The notes under the pieces were generated by a model that saw only the letters and a list, made by a program, of their open reading frames with translations, made no database searches and was not told the origin of the DNA. Made by a program: the position numbers and the translations under genes. DNA of 64,000 nucleotides from contig NZ_CP011451.1 in NCBI RefSeq assembly GCF_001007935.1, forward strand, positions 1,178,001 through 1,242,000, read 5' to 3'. The number at the start of each line of letters is the position of its first letter. The stretch's first letter is position 1. Positions 52,228-61,762 of the stretch are shown here, in pieces. The DNA comes from Nitrosomonas communis (GTDB lineage Bacteria > Pseudomonadota > Gammaproteobacteria > Burkholderiales > Nitrosomonadaceae).

Positions 52228-55020
52228 ATGTTTTTACACAGCATCCATCCCCCTACTGAATCAGCGCTGGAAAGTCTCCTTCGTTTCAGCCGTTATGGAC
52301 GTCGTTTATTAGAAAGCGAGCCTGATTTACGCACTGATCTGATTGAACATTCCCATCGCCCTTTTGCACGCGAGGAAATGCTCGCATTCCTCAGCGCAAT
52401 CTGCCCGGAACATACCGTGGATGAAACAAGTCTGCACAGCGCCCTGCGTAAGCTCCGTAAACGGGTCATACTGTGTCTGGCTGCGCGTGATCTGGCCGGC
52501 ATGGCTGATCTGACTGAAGTCATGGTTACGATGACCAATCTGGCCGAGGTCACGATTCGTTTTGCGCTCGCGCATCATCAGAACTGGATGACGCATCCCA
52601 ACCAGTTTGGTTCACCTATCGGCGAAAAAAGTTCAACCCCGCAGCAATTATTAGTCGTTGCCATGGGCAAACTCGGAGGAGGAGAACTCAACGTTTCCTC
52701 CGACGTCGATCTGATTTTCATCTACCCAGAGGATGGCGAAACGAATGGCAGAAAATCGATCTCCAACCATGACTTCTTTACTCGCCTCGGGCGCAAGCTG
52801 ATTGCCAGTTTAAATGATTACACGGTGGATGGCTACGTCTTCCGGGTCGATATGCGCCTGCGCCCGCACGGAGAAAACAGCCCGCTGGCCATCAGCTTCG
52901 CAATGCTGGAGGACTATTTTGTGACGCAAGGAAGGGAATGGGAGCGCCATGCCTGGCTCAAGAGCCGGGTCATAGCAGGAACGGCTACCGCATCAGTGGT
53001 GCTGATGGAGGACATCACCCGCCCGTTTGTCTTTCGCAAATACCTGGATTTTGAGGCCTATGAAGCCATGCGTCGCCTGCATGCGCAACTACGCAAGGAA
53101 GTGGATCGCCGCGAAATGCATGACAACATTAAACTGGGCCCGGGCGGTATCCGTGAAATTGAATTCATCACCCAGGTTTTTCAACTGATACGGGGAGGAC
53201 GGGATGCCGATCTATGCATTCGCCCCACGCTGACCGCCCTGCACCGCTTGCAGCAAAAGCAGCCGATTCCTGCTCAAACCATCACTGAGCTCATCGAGGC
53301 CTACCGCTTTCTGCGCAAGCTGGAGCATCGCCTGCAATACCTCGATGATCAACAAACCCAGAATCTGCCTGATAATCCTGAAGATCAGGCATTAATTGCC
53401 GCAGCTATGGGCTATACCGACTTTGCCGAGTTTCTGCAACAGCTCGATATCCACCGCAACCATGTCGCGCGCCACTTTGAATTGATCTTCGCCGCGCCAC
53501 GCAAATCGCCAGCTCATGACATCCTGGCAAGCCTCTGGCAGGAGCAGGCCGGAGACAGGACTCAGGTGGAAGCCGCCACCACACAGCTGACGACGCTGGG
53601 GTTTACCGAACCAGAAAAAATCTCGGCGCGCATCCAGCAATGTTATGGCAGTTATTTTTTCCAGCAATTATCGCCAGCCAACCAGCAAAAAATCAAATCC
53701 CTGATGCCGATTCTGGTAGAGGCCATTGCTCAGTTTCCACCGGTGGAAGCCACACTGGAACGCATGCTGCAATTATTGGAGCATATCAGCCAGCAAGCTG
53801 CTTACCTGGCCTTGCTGCTGGAACACCCCCAAACCCTGCCGCGCGTGACCAAACTCGTCAGCGCCAGTCAATGGGCTAGCGATTATCTGGGCAGACACCC
53901 CATCCTGCTCGACCGACTGCTGACACCGCGTGGGTTGTATCAATTACCGGACTGGCCGGCACTGAGGCAAGAGCTGACGCGCCAACTCAACCATGTGGAC
54001 AGCCCCAAAAGCAATATCACGGAATGGCAAATGGATGTGCTGCGGCATTTTCAACATGCGCAAGTATTTCAGTTATTGGCGATCGATCTGGAAGGAAAGC
54101 TATTGCTGGAAACCCTCAGCGATCATCTGACCGAGCTCGCTGATCTCATTCTCGATAATGTACTGTACCTCGCCTGGATGTGGCTGAAGAAAAAACACCG
54201 CGAACAACCCGTTTTCGCTATCATCGGCTACGGCAAACTGGGCGGAAAAGAGCTGGGCTACGCATCCGATCTCGACATCATTTTTCTTTATCAGGATAAC
54301 CATGCCGATGCACAGGAGGTTTACACCAAGCTGGGGCAAAGCATCAACACCTGGCTCACCAGCCCCACCTCAGCCGGGGTATTATATGCAACAGATTTAC
54401 GCCTGCGCCCGAATGGCGCCAGCGGATTACTGGCCTCTTCCATCGAAGCCTTTACCCAATACCAGCATACTCAAGCCTGGGTATGGGAGCATCAGGCCTT
54501 GACGCGTGCGCGCTTCGTCACGGGTGACCCGCATGTGGGCAAGCTGTTTGAACAAACCCGCAAGGAAATTCTATGTCAAGCGCGCGACCTCGCTCAGCTC
54601 AGGCAGGATATCCTGATGATGCGCGAGAAAATGCTGGATGCCCACCCTAACCCGACGACGCTGTTCGATATTAAACATGACCGCGGCGGCATCATCGATG
54701 TGGAATTCATCGTGCAATATCTGGTGCTTGGCTACGCGCACCAGTACCCGCAACTCACCGGCAATATCGGCAATATCGCGCTGCTGAAACTAGCCAGTGA
54801 GCTGGGGCTCATTCCGGCTGAAACCGCCCAGCAAGTGTGGACAGGCTACCGTGAATTTCGTCGCGTGCAACACCGCCTGCGCTTGAATGCCGGGCCTAAG
54901 CTGGAAAGCTCAGCGGCTTCCTCGGAAAAATCGGGTAACTTTGCCCGCATCGAAGCCGATGATTTAAGCCACGCGCGCATGGCGGTATTGCAGCTATGGG
55001 AACAGGTATTTGGGGGATAA
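52228..55020 (+). CDS. glnE: GlnE, glutamine synthetase adenylyltransferase
   Basis: 930 residues from the ATG at 52228; a TTG two codons upstream is less likely. GlnE adds and removes AMP on glutamine synthetase in response to nitrogen status. Both nucleotidyltransferase domains are whole: GKLGGGELNVSSDVDLIF (about residue 147; removal side) and GYGKLGGKELGYASDLDIIF (about 666; addition side). Each is followed by its RLRP(H/N)G segment and a GGIREIEFITQ or GGIIDVEFIVQ motif. By eye this gene is richer in G+C than most of its neighbours. Confidence 0.96.
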   Translation: MFLHSIHPPTESALESLLRFSRYGRRLLESEPDLRTDLIEHSHRPFAREEMLAFLSAICPEHTVDETSLHSALRKLRKRVILCLAARDLAGMADLTEVMVTMTNLAEVTIRFALAHHQNWMTHPNQFGSPIGEKSSTPQQLLVVAMGKLGGGELNVSSDVDLIFIYPEDGETNGRKSISNHDFFTRLGRKLIASLNDYTVDGYVFRVDMRLRPHGENSPLAISFAMLEDYFVTQGREWERHAWLKSRVIAGTATASVVLMEDITRPFVFRKYLDFEAYEAMRRLHAQLRKEVDRREMHDNIKLGPGGIREIEFITQVFQLIRGGRDADLCIRPTLTALHRLQQKQPIPAQTITELIEAYRFLRKLEHRLQYLDDQQTQNLPDNPEDQALIAAAMGYTDFAEFLQQLDIHRNHVARHFELIFAAPRKSPAHDILASLWQEQAGDRTQVEAATTQLTTLGFTEPEKISARIQQCYGSYFFQQLSPANQQKIKSLMPILVEAIAQFPPVEATLERMLQLLEHISQQAAYLALLLEHPQTLPRVTKLVSASQWASDYLGRHPILLDRLLTPRGLYQLPDWPALRQELTRQLNHVDSPKSNITEWQMDVLRHFQHAQVFQLLAIDLEGKLLLETLSDHLTELADLILDNVLYLAWMWLKKKHREQPVFAIIGYGKLGGKELGYASDLDIIFLYQDNHADAQEVYTKLGQSINTWLTSPTSAGVLYATDLRLRPNGASGLLASSIEAFTQYQHTQAWVWEHQALTRARFVTGDPHVGKLFEQTRKEILCQARDLAQLRQDILMMREKMLDAHPNPTTLFDIKHDRGGIIDVEFIVQYLVLGYAHQYPQLTGNIGNIALLKLASELGLIPAETAQQVWTGYREFRRVQHRLRLNAGPKLESSAASSEKSGNFARIEADDLSHARMAVLQLWEQVFGG

Positions 55021-55216
55021 GCCTAGCGGGCTCCAGGATTATTCCATGTTAATTTAAGAAAAGCACCTAATAAACCGCTTATTTCCAACTAAACCTTTTC
55101 TGGAATGCCGTTATGATGCTAACGGCATTCTTTTAACTAAAAGATAGTGCGCGATTATTTCTGCTCTACTAGTCCATGCACTCACTGAGTGTTTTTTACC
55201 GAAAGGAGAATGATTC

Positions 55217-55645
55217 ATGCAGCAAATGCAAAAAGGTTTTACTTTGATCGAGTTAATGATTGTTGTGGCCATTATTGGTATTTTGGCGGCGGTGGCGATT
55301 CCGTCTTATCAAACCTACACCAAAAAAGCCAGGTTTAGCGAAGTTGTGGCTGCTGCTGCCCCACTCAAACTTGGTATTGAAACTTGTTTCCAAGATAAGC
55401 GTGATATGACTAACTGTACCAATGGAGCTAATGGGGTACCAGCTGCTGTTGGCGCAAATGGTTATGTACAATCTGGTACAGTCGGTGGTAATGCTGAATT
55501 AACTGCTGCAATTACTATGAAAGCGGCTAAAGATAAAGACGGCTTAAATGAAGAAACTTATATACTTACTGGAACTGCCGCCACTAAGGATTCTCCCATA
55601 CAATGGGTAAAAACTGGCAGTTGTGTAGCTGCTGCTATCTGTTAA
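55217..55645 (+). CDS. pilA: Type IV pilin (PilA-like)
   Basis: 142 residues with a short leader MQQMQKG and the prepilin peptidase site G-F, then [20 protein letters not shown] with the conserved Glu5. The mature globular part holds two Cys pairs ([13 protein letters not shown] and GSCVAAAIC), the last forming the usual C-terminal D-loop. GAAAGGAGAATG precedes the start by a few bases. It forms the pilus shaft used for attachment, twitching or DNA uptake. Confidence 0.92.
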   Translation: MQQMQKGFTLIELMIVVAIIGILAAVAIPSYQTYTKKARFSEVVAAAAPLKLGIETCFQDKRDMTNCTNGANGVPAAVGANGYVQSGTVGGNAELTAAITMKAAKDKDGLNEETYILTGTAATKDSPIQWVKTGSCVAAAIC

Positions 55646-55676
55646 TTTAATCTTTAACAGATATTGAATTTCTACC

Positions 55677-55708
55677 AAAAAACACCCCAATAATGGGGTG
55701 TTTTTTTA
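55677..55708 (+). terminator. Terminator of the pilin gene
   Basis: AAAAAACACCCCA and TGGGGTGTTTTTT form a 13-bp stem with a 4-nt loop, ending in T7. It lies about 30 nt after the pilin stop. Confidence 0.9.
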
Positions 55709-55761
55709 TCTTATCCTTCTACTGGATACATACTATCCTCGACTGATGAATATCAGTCCGC

Positions 55762-55806
55762 GATCGGGTCGGGATAACGGATACAATCCGTTATCCCGAC
55801 CCGATC
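55762..55806. repeat. Perfect 21-bp inverted repeat
   Basis: GATCGGGTCGGGATAACGGA(T) and its exact reverse complement are separated by ACA. Immediately to the left GACTGAT/ATCAGTC forms a second small hairpin. A partial copy of one arm (CGCGATCGGGTCGGA) recurs near 56061. Confidence 0.85.
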
Positions 55807-55810
55807 ACGA

Positions 55811-55915
55811 GAGAAAGAAATTACTTGATACACACCGCTCTTACCTGATAAATGTCAGTTATCCCCTGCAACACTTTATCAATGCCATCCTGTTTCAAAG
55901 TACCCATGCCATCAG
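55811..55915 (-). pseudogene. Duplicated 3' end of the pilus ATPase gene
   Basis: 105 bases matching 56821-56925 with about five differences. It covers the last ~30 codons of the PilB/GspE-type ATPase and its stop. It ends exactly where a REP palindrome begins. It is a scrap left by duplication or recombination. Confidence 0.85.
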
Positions 55916-55920
55916 CCCGC

Positions 55921-56007
55921 GTAGGGCGTAATAACCAACGGGCATTGCGCCGCATGTGCCCTACTTCATCATCTGGTGCAATGCGTTACACTTATTGCAC
56001 CCTACAA
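55921..56007. repeat. REP-like palindromes (two, inverted pair)
   Basis: 55921-55964 begins GTAGGGCGTAATAACCAACG and ends GTGCCCTAC. 55976-56007 reads GGTGCAATGCGTTACACTTA then TTGCACCCTACA. Both share GTAGGGYG and GCAAT motifs with those flanking the RAYT gene. Confidence 0.75.
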
Positions 56008-56199
56008 GCTACACGCTACTATCTCACCCCCGGGAAAGCCTGAGTGTTTTCTTTAAAAACCCGCGATCGGGTCGGACTAACAACTATGTCCGTTACCTCT
56101 CCCATATCATCGAACGTGCGGTTTTAACTTCACCGATACTTTGTATTCCGCATCCGGCGTTTGAACCTAGCACGCGTAGTGCCTCACTTCACTATCCGG

Positions 56200-56231
56200 T
56201 GCAATGCGCTGCGCTTATTGCACCCTACAGT
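56200..56231. repeat. REP-like palindrome next to RAYT (3' side)
   Basis: GGTGCAATGCGCTGCGCTTA followed by TTGCACCCTACA. It is an imperfect hairpin lying directly after the RAYT stop codon. Confidence 0.8.
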
Positions 56232-56233
56232 TG

Positions 56234-56764
56234 CTAGTCTTCATAGCTCAAGCTGTCTTCCGTTCCACCGGCCCAATCAGATGGATAGACACCTTGCGCC
56301 ACCCATCGATGAAAGGTTGAATACGGCCAATCTGCGACACGCTCTACCAATCCATGTTTCACTGGATTGATGTGGACGTAATCCATATGCGCCCGATAAT
56401 CCGCCTCATCCTGAATCAGGTGCTCCCAATAACGCCGCTGCCAGACGCCTCGTTCACCTCGTCTCACCCGTACTGCGGATAACCGTTCATTCTTTGGTAG
56501 CGCCTTGGAAAACCCCATTTTAATCAAACGCCAGCGCATAGCAAAATCGTCATCGCCTGGCGGTAACGCTATCACGCAGTGCAAGTGGTCAGGCAATACC
56601 ACCCAGCCATAAATTTGGAACGGGTGACCCTTTCGAACCCGGCCAACGACGCCACGCAGCACATCAATATGCCGGATCAGCAAAGGGTTGCCATGCCGCC
56701 GCAACAGATTAACAGTAAAGAAATAGGTGCCACCAGGATGCCACAGGCGGCGGTAATCAGGCAT
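56234..56764 (-). CDS. REP-associated tyrosine transposase (RAYT)
   Basis: 176 residues from the ATG at 56764 ([20 protein letters not shown]); a TTG five codons earlier is also possible. It is a Y1 HUH-type nuclease of the IS200-like RAYT family. The HUH motif is in [12 protein letters not shown], and the catalytic Tyr region in [19 protein letters not shown]; the C-terminal [10 protein letters not shown] is typical. RAYTs cut and join single-stranded REP hairpins and are thought to spread them. REP-like palindromes lie within a few bases of both ends. Confidence 0.92.
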   Translation of the reverse strand: MPDYRRLWHPGGTYFFTVNLLRRHGNPLLIRHIDVLRGVVGRVRKGHPFQIYGWVVLPDHLHCVIALPPGDDDFAMRWRLIKMGFSKALPKNERLSAVRVRRGERGVWQRRYWEHLIQDEADYRAHMDYVHINPVKHGLVERVADWPYSTFHRWVAQGVYPSDWAGGTEDSLSYED

Positions 56765-56785
56765 AGTAGCGATATTCAAGTATAT

Positions 56786-56817
56786 GGCGCAATACCCGCT
56801 GGTTATTGCGCCCTACA
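56786..56817. repeat. REP-like palindrome next to RAYT (5' side)
   Basis: GGCGCAATACCCGCTGGTTA followed by TTGCGCCCTACA. It has the same layout as the copy at 56200. It separates the RAYT start from the real 3' end of the ATPase gene. Confidence 0.8.
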
Positions 56818-56830
56818 CTAGAGAAAGAAA

Positions 56831-58621
56831 TTACTTGATACACACCGCTCTTACCTGATGAATGTCCGTTATCCCCTGCAACACTTTATCAATCCCATCC
56901 TGTTTCAGGGTACCCATGCCATCAGTGAGCGCGGTCACGAACATGTCAGCGACGCGCGCATGCTCCTGGATGTTCTTTTTGAGGGCATCAGTCGCCGTCA
57001 GGAGTTCGTGCAGCGCCACGCGCCCTGAGTAACCCGTGCCATTGCATTGATCGCAACCGACCGCCTCGTACAGGGTAATCTGTTGATGCTCATTACTATA
57101 TTCCTGTCGCCAGCGCGCTTCAATTTGCTGATAAGCTGCCTCAGGGTTAGCCTTGAAATACTCGATATGTCTCAATTCTTCGCAATATTCCATCAGCAGC
57201 ATCCCGATTTCTTCCCGGCTGGCAGTATGCGGTTTCTTGCATTGGCACAAACGTTTCGCCAGGCGTTGCGCCAGGATGCCGAGCAAGGCATCAGAGAAAT
57301 TGAAGGGATCCATTCCCATGTCCAGCAGACGGATAACCGATTCTGGCGCACTGTTGGTATGCAGAGTAGCCATTACCAGGTGGCCGGTTAGTGAGGCTTC
57401 AATCCCGAGGCTGGTCGTTTCCCTGTCGCGCATTTCCCCGACCATGATGACATCCGGATCCGCCCGCAGAAAGGACTTCATCACGGTGGCAAAAGTGAGG
57501 CCGGCTTTGACATTGATCTGCACCTGACGCAGCCCTTTCTGAGTAATCTCAACGGGATCTTCTGCGGTCCAGATTTTGGTTGCTGGCGTGTTGAGGTGTT
57601 TCAGAATTGAATGCAATGTGGTCGTTTTACCGGAGCCGGTCGGACCACAGACGAAAAATAAGCCATAAGGCTTGCTGATGATGGATTTGAGTTCTTGCAG
57701 ATTACGGACAGTAAAATTCATTTTTTCGAGTGGGATCGGCTCGCCTGCTGATAGAATACGCATGACGACATCCTCCAATCCACCCGCAGAAGGCAGCGTG
57801 GCCACCCTCAGCTCGATATCAAGCGGGGCAAACCGTCTGAATTTTATTTTGCCATCCTGCGGCTTGCGCTTCTCAGAAATATCCAGGTCACACATGATCT
57901 TGATCCGCGTTACCAATGCATTGCGATGACTGGCTGGAATTTCGATGTAGGGCATCAGCGAACCATCCTTGCGAAAACGGATTTTGGTTTTTTCCTTGCC
58001 AGGATAAGGCTCAATGTGGATATCGGAAACGCCCATTCTGTAAGCATCCATGATGATCTTGTTGACGAGCTTGACCAGTTCGTTTTCAGAAGCTGCGGAA
58101 GCCTCATCGATTTCCTCGAGCGGCTCTTCCTCGTCCTCTTTAAGCTTGGAAAGCATCTCATCGATATTGCCGCTATCTTGCAAAGCAATGCCTTTTTCAT
58201 TCCCATAGAACAAATCCACTGTCGCCTTGAATTCTCGCTGGGTACAGACGGTATAGATGATGGTATGCTTGGGAAAAATCTGATTGACTACGCGCATTGC
58301 TTTGATTCTTTCCGGATCGAGCGCCAATATCACCAGACCTTCCTTGGTTTCATCAATTGGCAGCCAGTGATTGCTTTCGACAAAATCCCGTTTGAGATTT
58401 TTCAAGACCTCGAACGGTTTAATCCGGTCAGCCCGGTACGGTTCATACTGGACCTGGAAGTAATACGCCAGCGCTTCACCAATTTGAGCCGGTTTGATCT
58501 GAAAATAATCGATGAGCACCTCTTCCAAATCGCATTCTTTTTCACGCGCATATCGCACAGCCTGCTCAAGTTCAGCAGCTGAGATAGTCGCCGTTGATAT
58601 CAAATGATCATAAATGATCAT
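56831..58621 (-). CDS. PilB/GspE-family assembly ATPase
   Basis: 596 residues from the ATG at 58621; a TTG 16 codons upstream is possible. This hexameric ATPase powers type IV pilus or type II secretion assembly. The N-terminal T2SSE_N domain is followed by Walker A (GPTGSGKTTTLHSI, about residue 325), the Asp box, Walker B (RADPDVIMVGEMRDRET) and the His box (GHLVMATLHTNSAPESV). A tetra-Cys zinc site is made by CQCKKP and CDQCNGTGYSGR. The nearby pilin favours a pilus role, but other pilus genes (pilC, pilD) are not in the window. Confidence 0.92.
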   Translation of the reverse strand: MIIYDHLISTATISAAELEQAVRYAREKECDLEEVLIDYFQIKPAQIGEALAYYFQVQYEPYRADRIKPFEVLKNLKRDFVESNHWLPIDETKEGLVILALDPERIKAMRVVNQIFPKHTIIYTVCTQREFKATVDLFYGNEKGIALQDSGNIDEMLSKLKEDEEEPLEEIDEASAASENELVKLVNKIIMDAYRMGVSDIHIEPYPGKEKTKIRFRKDGSLMPYIEIPASHRNALVTRIKIMCDLDISEKRKPQDGKIKFRRFAPLDIELRVATLPSAGGLEDVVMRILSAGEPIPLEKMNFTVRNLQELKSIISKPYGLFFVCGPTGSGKTTTLHSILKHLNTPATKIWTAEDPVEITQKGLRQVQINVKAGLTFATVMKSFLRADPDVIMVGEMRDRETTSLGIEASLTGHLVMATLHTNSAPESVIRLLDMGMDPFNFSDALLGILAQRLAKRLCQCKKPHTASREEIGMLLMEYCEELRHIEYFKANPEAAYQQIEARWRQEYSNEHQQITLYEAVGCDQCNGTGYSGRVALHELLTATDALKKNIQEHARVADMFVTALTDGMGTLKQDGIDKVLQGITDIHQVRAVCIK

Positions 58622-58774
58622 AGCTGGAGTTTGCCAATAATTGCTGTTTCTGTCGCTGCTTGCAAGCAATGCTCACTAGCTGGCCAGCTTTACTATCCCC
58701 GCAAAACGATAGTATTCAGGAAAAGCTGAGCGCATTTGCCTGTTAAACGCGCGCAAAGTATGTTGATCTTAATC

Positions 58775-58796
58775 CGCTACCTGAATTCAGGTAGCG
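58775..58796. repeat. Perfect 22-bp palindrome
   Basis: CGCTACCTGAATTCAGGTAG ending in CG, in the 250-nt spacer between usp and the ATPase gene. It could be an operator for a dimeric regulator or part of a terminator; no U-run follows. Confidence 0.6.
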
Positions 58797-58920
58797 AGTG
58801 TCTATATTCTGAATAACAGGACGTGGTTACCCTTTAGTTACCCTTTCTTGTCCAGCTATTTAACATGATTTACCTAACGGGCATTTTCGCTAATAGCGCA
58901 GGAATTACACCTGATTCTTG

Positions 58921-59346
58921 TTATTTGACCAAAAGAACCGGAATCGGTGAAAGATGGATCAGCTTACTGGCGACTGAACCCAGCAGCATACCCTGGACCG
59001 TGCCAAGCCCGCGCGGACCAAGGACAATTTGATCACATTGCTTTTCTGCCGCAAACTGAACAATCATTTTTGCTACCTCCCCTACCACCACATGGTACTG
59101 ATAAGCGATACCGGCCTGATCTAATAAATCACACGCTGATTTTAAATCCTTCATTCCTTCATCCTGGTGATATTGCTTGATATTTGTCTGACTGATAAAC
59201 GTCGAAATATCACCAGGCAATGGAAACTGCACATTGAGCAGATGAATTTCCGGTACTTCCTTATACCAGTTGAGCAACTGAATAAAATGAGCAATGGCCT
59301 TATTGCAAGCATCAGACCCATCTACTGGCAGCAGTATTTTTAACAT
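58921..59346 (-). CDS. Universal stress protein (UspA family)
   Basis: 141 residues, single Usp domain. LKILLPVDGSDACNKAIAHF is the N-terminal strand. The ATP-binding signature G-x2-G-x9-G(S/T) appears as GPRGLGTVQGMLLGSVA. It ends VPVLLVK-like (IPVLLVK). It is probably a nucleotide-binding stress protein. It is next to a TerC-family gene in the same direction, 42 nt away. Confidence 0.92.
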   Translation of the reverse strand: MLKILLPVDGSDACNKAIAHFIQLLNWYKEVPEIHLLNVQFPLPGDISTFISQTNIKQYHQDEGMKDLKSACDLLDQAGIAYQYHVVVGEVAKMIVQFAAEKQCDQIVLGPRGLGTVQGMLLGSVASKLIHLSPIPVLLVK

Positions 59347-59387
59347 GATGCACTCCCCCTCACTTGTTTTTTATGACTGATTCAATG

Positions 59388-60110
59388 TTACATAGGTTTA
59401 TTGGTGTCATTCGTAAGATCAATCAAAGCTATATTTTTCTGTGCTCTCGCTGCCAGCCACTTGCCAGTAACGATCACAACTAATGCAGTACCAATCGGCA
59501 TGAGCCAGTGTAGAAAAGCAGCATGCATATTGACCCATTCTCTGGTCAATGCGTCAGTTATGGCCATGCCTCCCGCGATCCAGCCAAGCAACCCAGCTCC
59601 AATAAAAATGGTCAGGGGAAAGCGGTTCATCAGTTTCATGACCAGCTTACTGCCCCAGACAATGATTGGCACACTTACCAGGAGCCCAAAAATTACCAGC
59701 GTAAGATCACCCCGCGCAGCACCAGCAATACCGATCACATTATCCAGGCTCATGACAGTATCCGCGATGATAATCGTTTTAATAGCACCCAGCAGGGTTG
59801 TGCTGGCATCAATTTCATGTCCATCACCTGCTGCTTCCGGCTGCAGTAATTTGATCCCGATCCACAGCAGCAGCAGCGCGCCCACAAGTTTCAGGAAGGG
59901 AAGTGCCAACAGATTAATCGCAAAGAAAACCAGGATGACACGTATCGTTATTGCACCGAAAACTCCCCAGAAAATCCCTTGATTGCGTTGCTTCTCAGGT
60001 AACCGCCGGCAAGCAAGGGCAATGATGACCGCATTATCTCCCCCAAGTACGATGTCAATCGCAATAATTTGTAATGCCGCAAACCAGAACTGGGGATCAG
60101 AAAAATCCAT
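59388..60110 (-). CDS. TerC family membrane protein (YjbE-type)
   Basis: 240 residues from the ATG at 60110. It has about seven membrane helices with the family acidic motifs IDIVLGGDNAVIIALACRRL (near the start) and ADTVMSLDNVIGIAGAARGD. TerC relatives are linked to metal (manganese) export and to metallation of secreted proteins. Its real substrate here is unknown. It is followed by the usp gene. Confidence 0.9.
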   Translation of the reverse strand: MDFSDPQFWFAALQIIAIDIVLGGDNAVIIALACRRLPEKQRNQGIFWGVFGAITIRVILVFFAINLLALPFLKLVGALLLLWIGIKLLQPEAAGDGHEIDASTTLLGAIKTIIIADTVMSLDNVIGIAGAARGDLTLVIFGLLVSVPIIVWGSKLVMKLMNRFPLTIFIGAGLLGWIAGGMAITDALTREWVNMHAAFLHWLMPIGTALVVIVTGKWLAARAQKNIALIDLTNDTNKPM

Positions 60111-60122
60111 ATTCAATTTCTC

Positions 60123-61286
60123 TCAAGACATGGTAATAAATTTAAGAATTTCATCTTGCTGTTGCATCGTGTCACGATAGCCAAGATCAATTAAGGCGCG
60201 ACAATAAGAAGCCTCAAAGAGAACATAGCTCAACAATCTCGAACCGCTCGGACTCATTGCGCCTACAGCACGATATAAATAGCGCATAGTGCGTGGTAAC
60301 GAATAAGCATGCTGCCACGCGATTTCACTGATTCTTTCGCTCGGTGATATTACCAGCGATTTGATGGGGCGCAGCAAAACGCCCCCCTCTTTTCTTGCCT
60401 CAGGTGGAATAAGCGCTAACGTGCCATTAATGCGCTCCAGACGCTCCAGATCAACTTCCAGGCTATCAAAAAAAATACTACTCATCATATGACCCGCGAT
60501 CTGGGCGACGGGTGGATAACTTGTCACTTTAACACGCTCAAAGGGGATTTCTCTTTTTTTGTTCACACTGATCACCAGGATACGATCTGCTCCCAGATGC
60601 AACGCTGGACTGAGCGGTGCGAGCTGTCGCATAGAACCATCGCCAAAATATTCGCGATTGAGCCGGACGGCTGGAAAAATAAGCGGAATCGCCGAAGAAG
60701 CAAGCAAATGCTGGATACCAATACGTGACGCCACTCCTATACGCATCACGCGGCTCCAGGGCTGAATACTTTCATTCCCTTGATAAAACGTGACCGATTG
60801 TCCTGAAGTATATCCCCAAACGGTCACCCCCAATGCATGCAAGGCGCCGAGGTGGATACTTCGCTGAATACCACGAAACGGCAGACGGCAGCCAAGCAGC
60901 GTTCTCAGGGGAGCATTATCGAGCAGTGCGAAAGGTGCCTTTTTATTGGCCTGACTCGACAGTAAGGAACCCACACAGTGAGCCGTGTTGCGGATCACAC
61001 CAAGGAGATCTGCCCGATGCACCTGGTCAACGTGCAAATTTCCCCACACTGCCTCCAGTTGTCGCACACCTGTAGCAAAATGAGTGGCCGACATGGCCAA
61101 ACCTGCTGCATTAATCGCACCAGCCGAAGTTCCACAAATAACAGGAAAAGGGCTATGCGCAGGAGAAGGCAACAATTCAGCAATGGCACGCAGCACTCCT
61201 ACTTGATAAGCAGCGCGCGCTCCTCCACCTGTCAAAAACAAGCCTAATTTAGATGATTGTGCGAAAGTATTATTCGGCTCACTCAC
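60123..61286 (-). CDS. Patatin-like phospholipase
   Basis: 387 residues. The oxyanion loop LTGGGARAAYQVGVLRA and nucleophile motif GTSAG (Ser54) are intact. The catalytic Asp lies in FGDGSMRQLAPLSP (DGS in place of the usual DG[GA]). It is probably a lipid acyl hydrolase acting on membrane phospholipids. No signal peptide or autotransporter part is visible. It lies just upstream of the terC-like gene and may be cotranscribed. Confidence 0.9.
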   Translation of the reverse strand: MSEPNNTFAQSSKLGLFLTGGGARAAYQVGVLRAIAELLPSPAHSPFPVICGTSAGAINAAGLAMSATHFATGVRQLEAVWGNLHVDQVHRADLLGVIRNTAHCVGSLLSSQANKKAPFALLDNAPLRTLLGCRLPFRGIQRSIHLGALHALGVTVWGYTSGQSVTFYQGNESIQPWSRVMRIGVASRIGIQHLLASSAIPLIFPAVRLNREYFGDGSMRQLAPLSPALHLGADRILVISVNKKREIPFERVKVTSYPPVAQIAGHMMSSIFFDSLEVDLERLERINGTLALIPPEARKEGGVLLRPIKSLVISPSERISEIAWQHAYSLPRTMRYLYRAVGAMSPSGSRLLSYVLFEASYCRALIDLGYRDTMQQQDEILKFITMS

Positions 61287-61762
61287 TGGCTATTCAGTTT
61301 GGCTATTAATTTTTTTTCTCAGCTTTTCAAGCACCACAACGCTTCGTTTGTAATAAGTGATGCTGTTACCCGCTTATTTTGGATGTTCAAATTATTCTGC
61401 TATTCACCCATTAACATGGCTATTTCTGCCTGTCATATGGAACGCTCACGCTCTGCTATGAAATATGCATCATAATCGTTTCCTTTAGCCAGGTATACTG
61501 TTTCAATCGTTATCCTGTCTTATCATTCCATTTCCACATCGAAACTGGTTTGGTCGGCTTCACCTTGCGGTATGATTGATACAGTCTGCGGCTCGCCTTG
61601 GCGTCATGTTTGATTAGGAAATGGAATCAGGGCACTATTTCAAACAAACAGGCAATAAGCAAATAGGTAAATGGCGAAGCTCTCAGCAATTTCTTTTGCT
61701 TTTCCAATATCTCCGCAATCAGTAAACTGCCAGATTTATACCATCAATGATAAAAGGATAAC
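61287..61762. other. Spacer between divergent patatin and iminopeptidase genes
   Basis: Holds MITE copy 5 (61525-61627). Otherwise it is AT-rich with no gene, and should contain the promoters of both neighbours. Confidence 0.5.
61525..61627 (+). repeat. MITE-like repeat, copy 5
   Basis: 103 bp, ATTCCATTTCCACATCGAAA to TTGATTAGGAAATGGAAT, with inner TTGGTCGGCTTC and GGCTCGCCTTGGCGTC. It lies about 135 nt before the iminopeptidase start. Confidence 0.88.

Larger units (their letters stand above)
55709..56233. other. Repeat-rich block between pilin and RAYT genes
   Basis: Contains a 21-bp perfect inverted repeat, a copy of the 3' end of the ATPase gene, and three REP-like palindromes. No intact gene. 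Confidence 0.7.
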
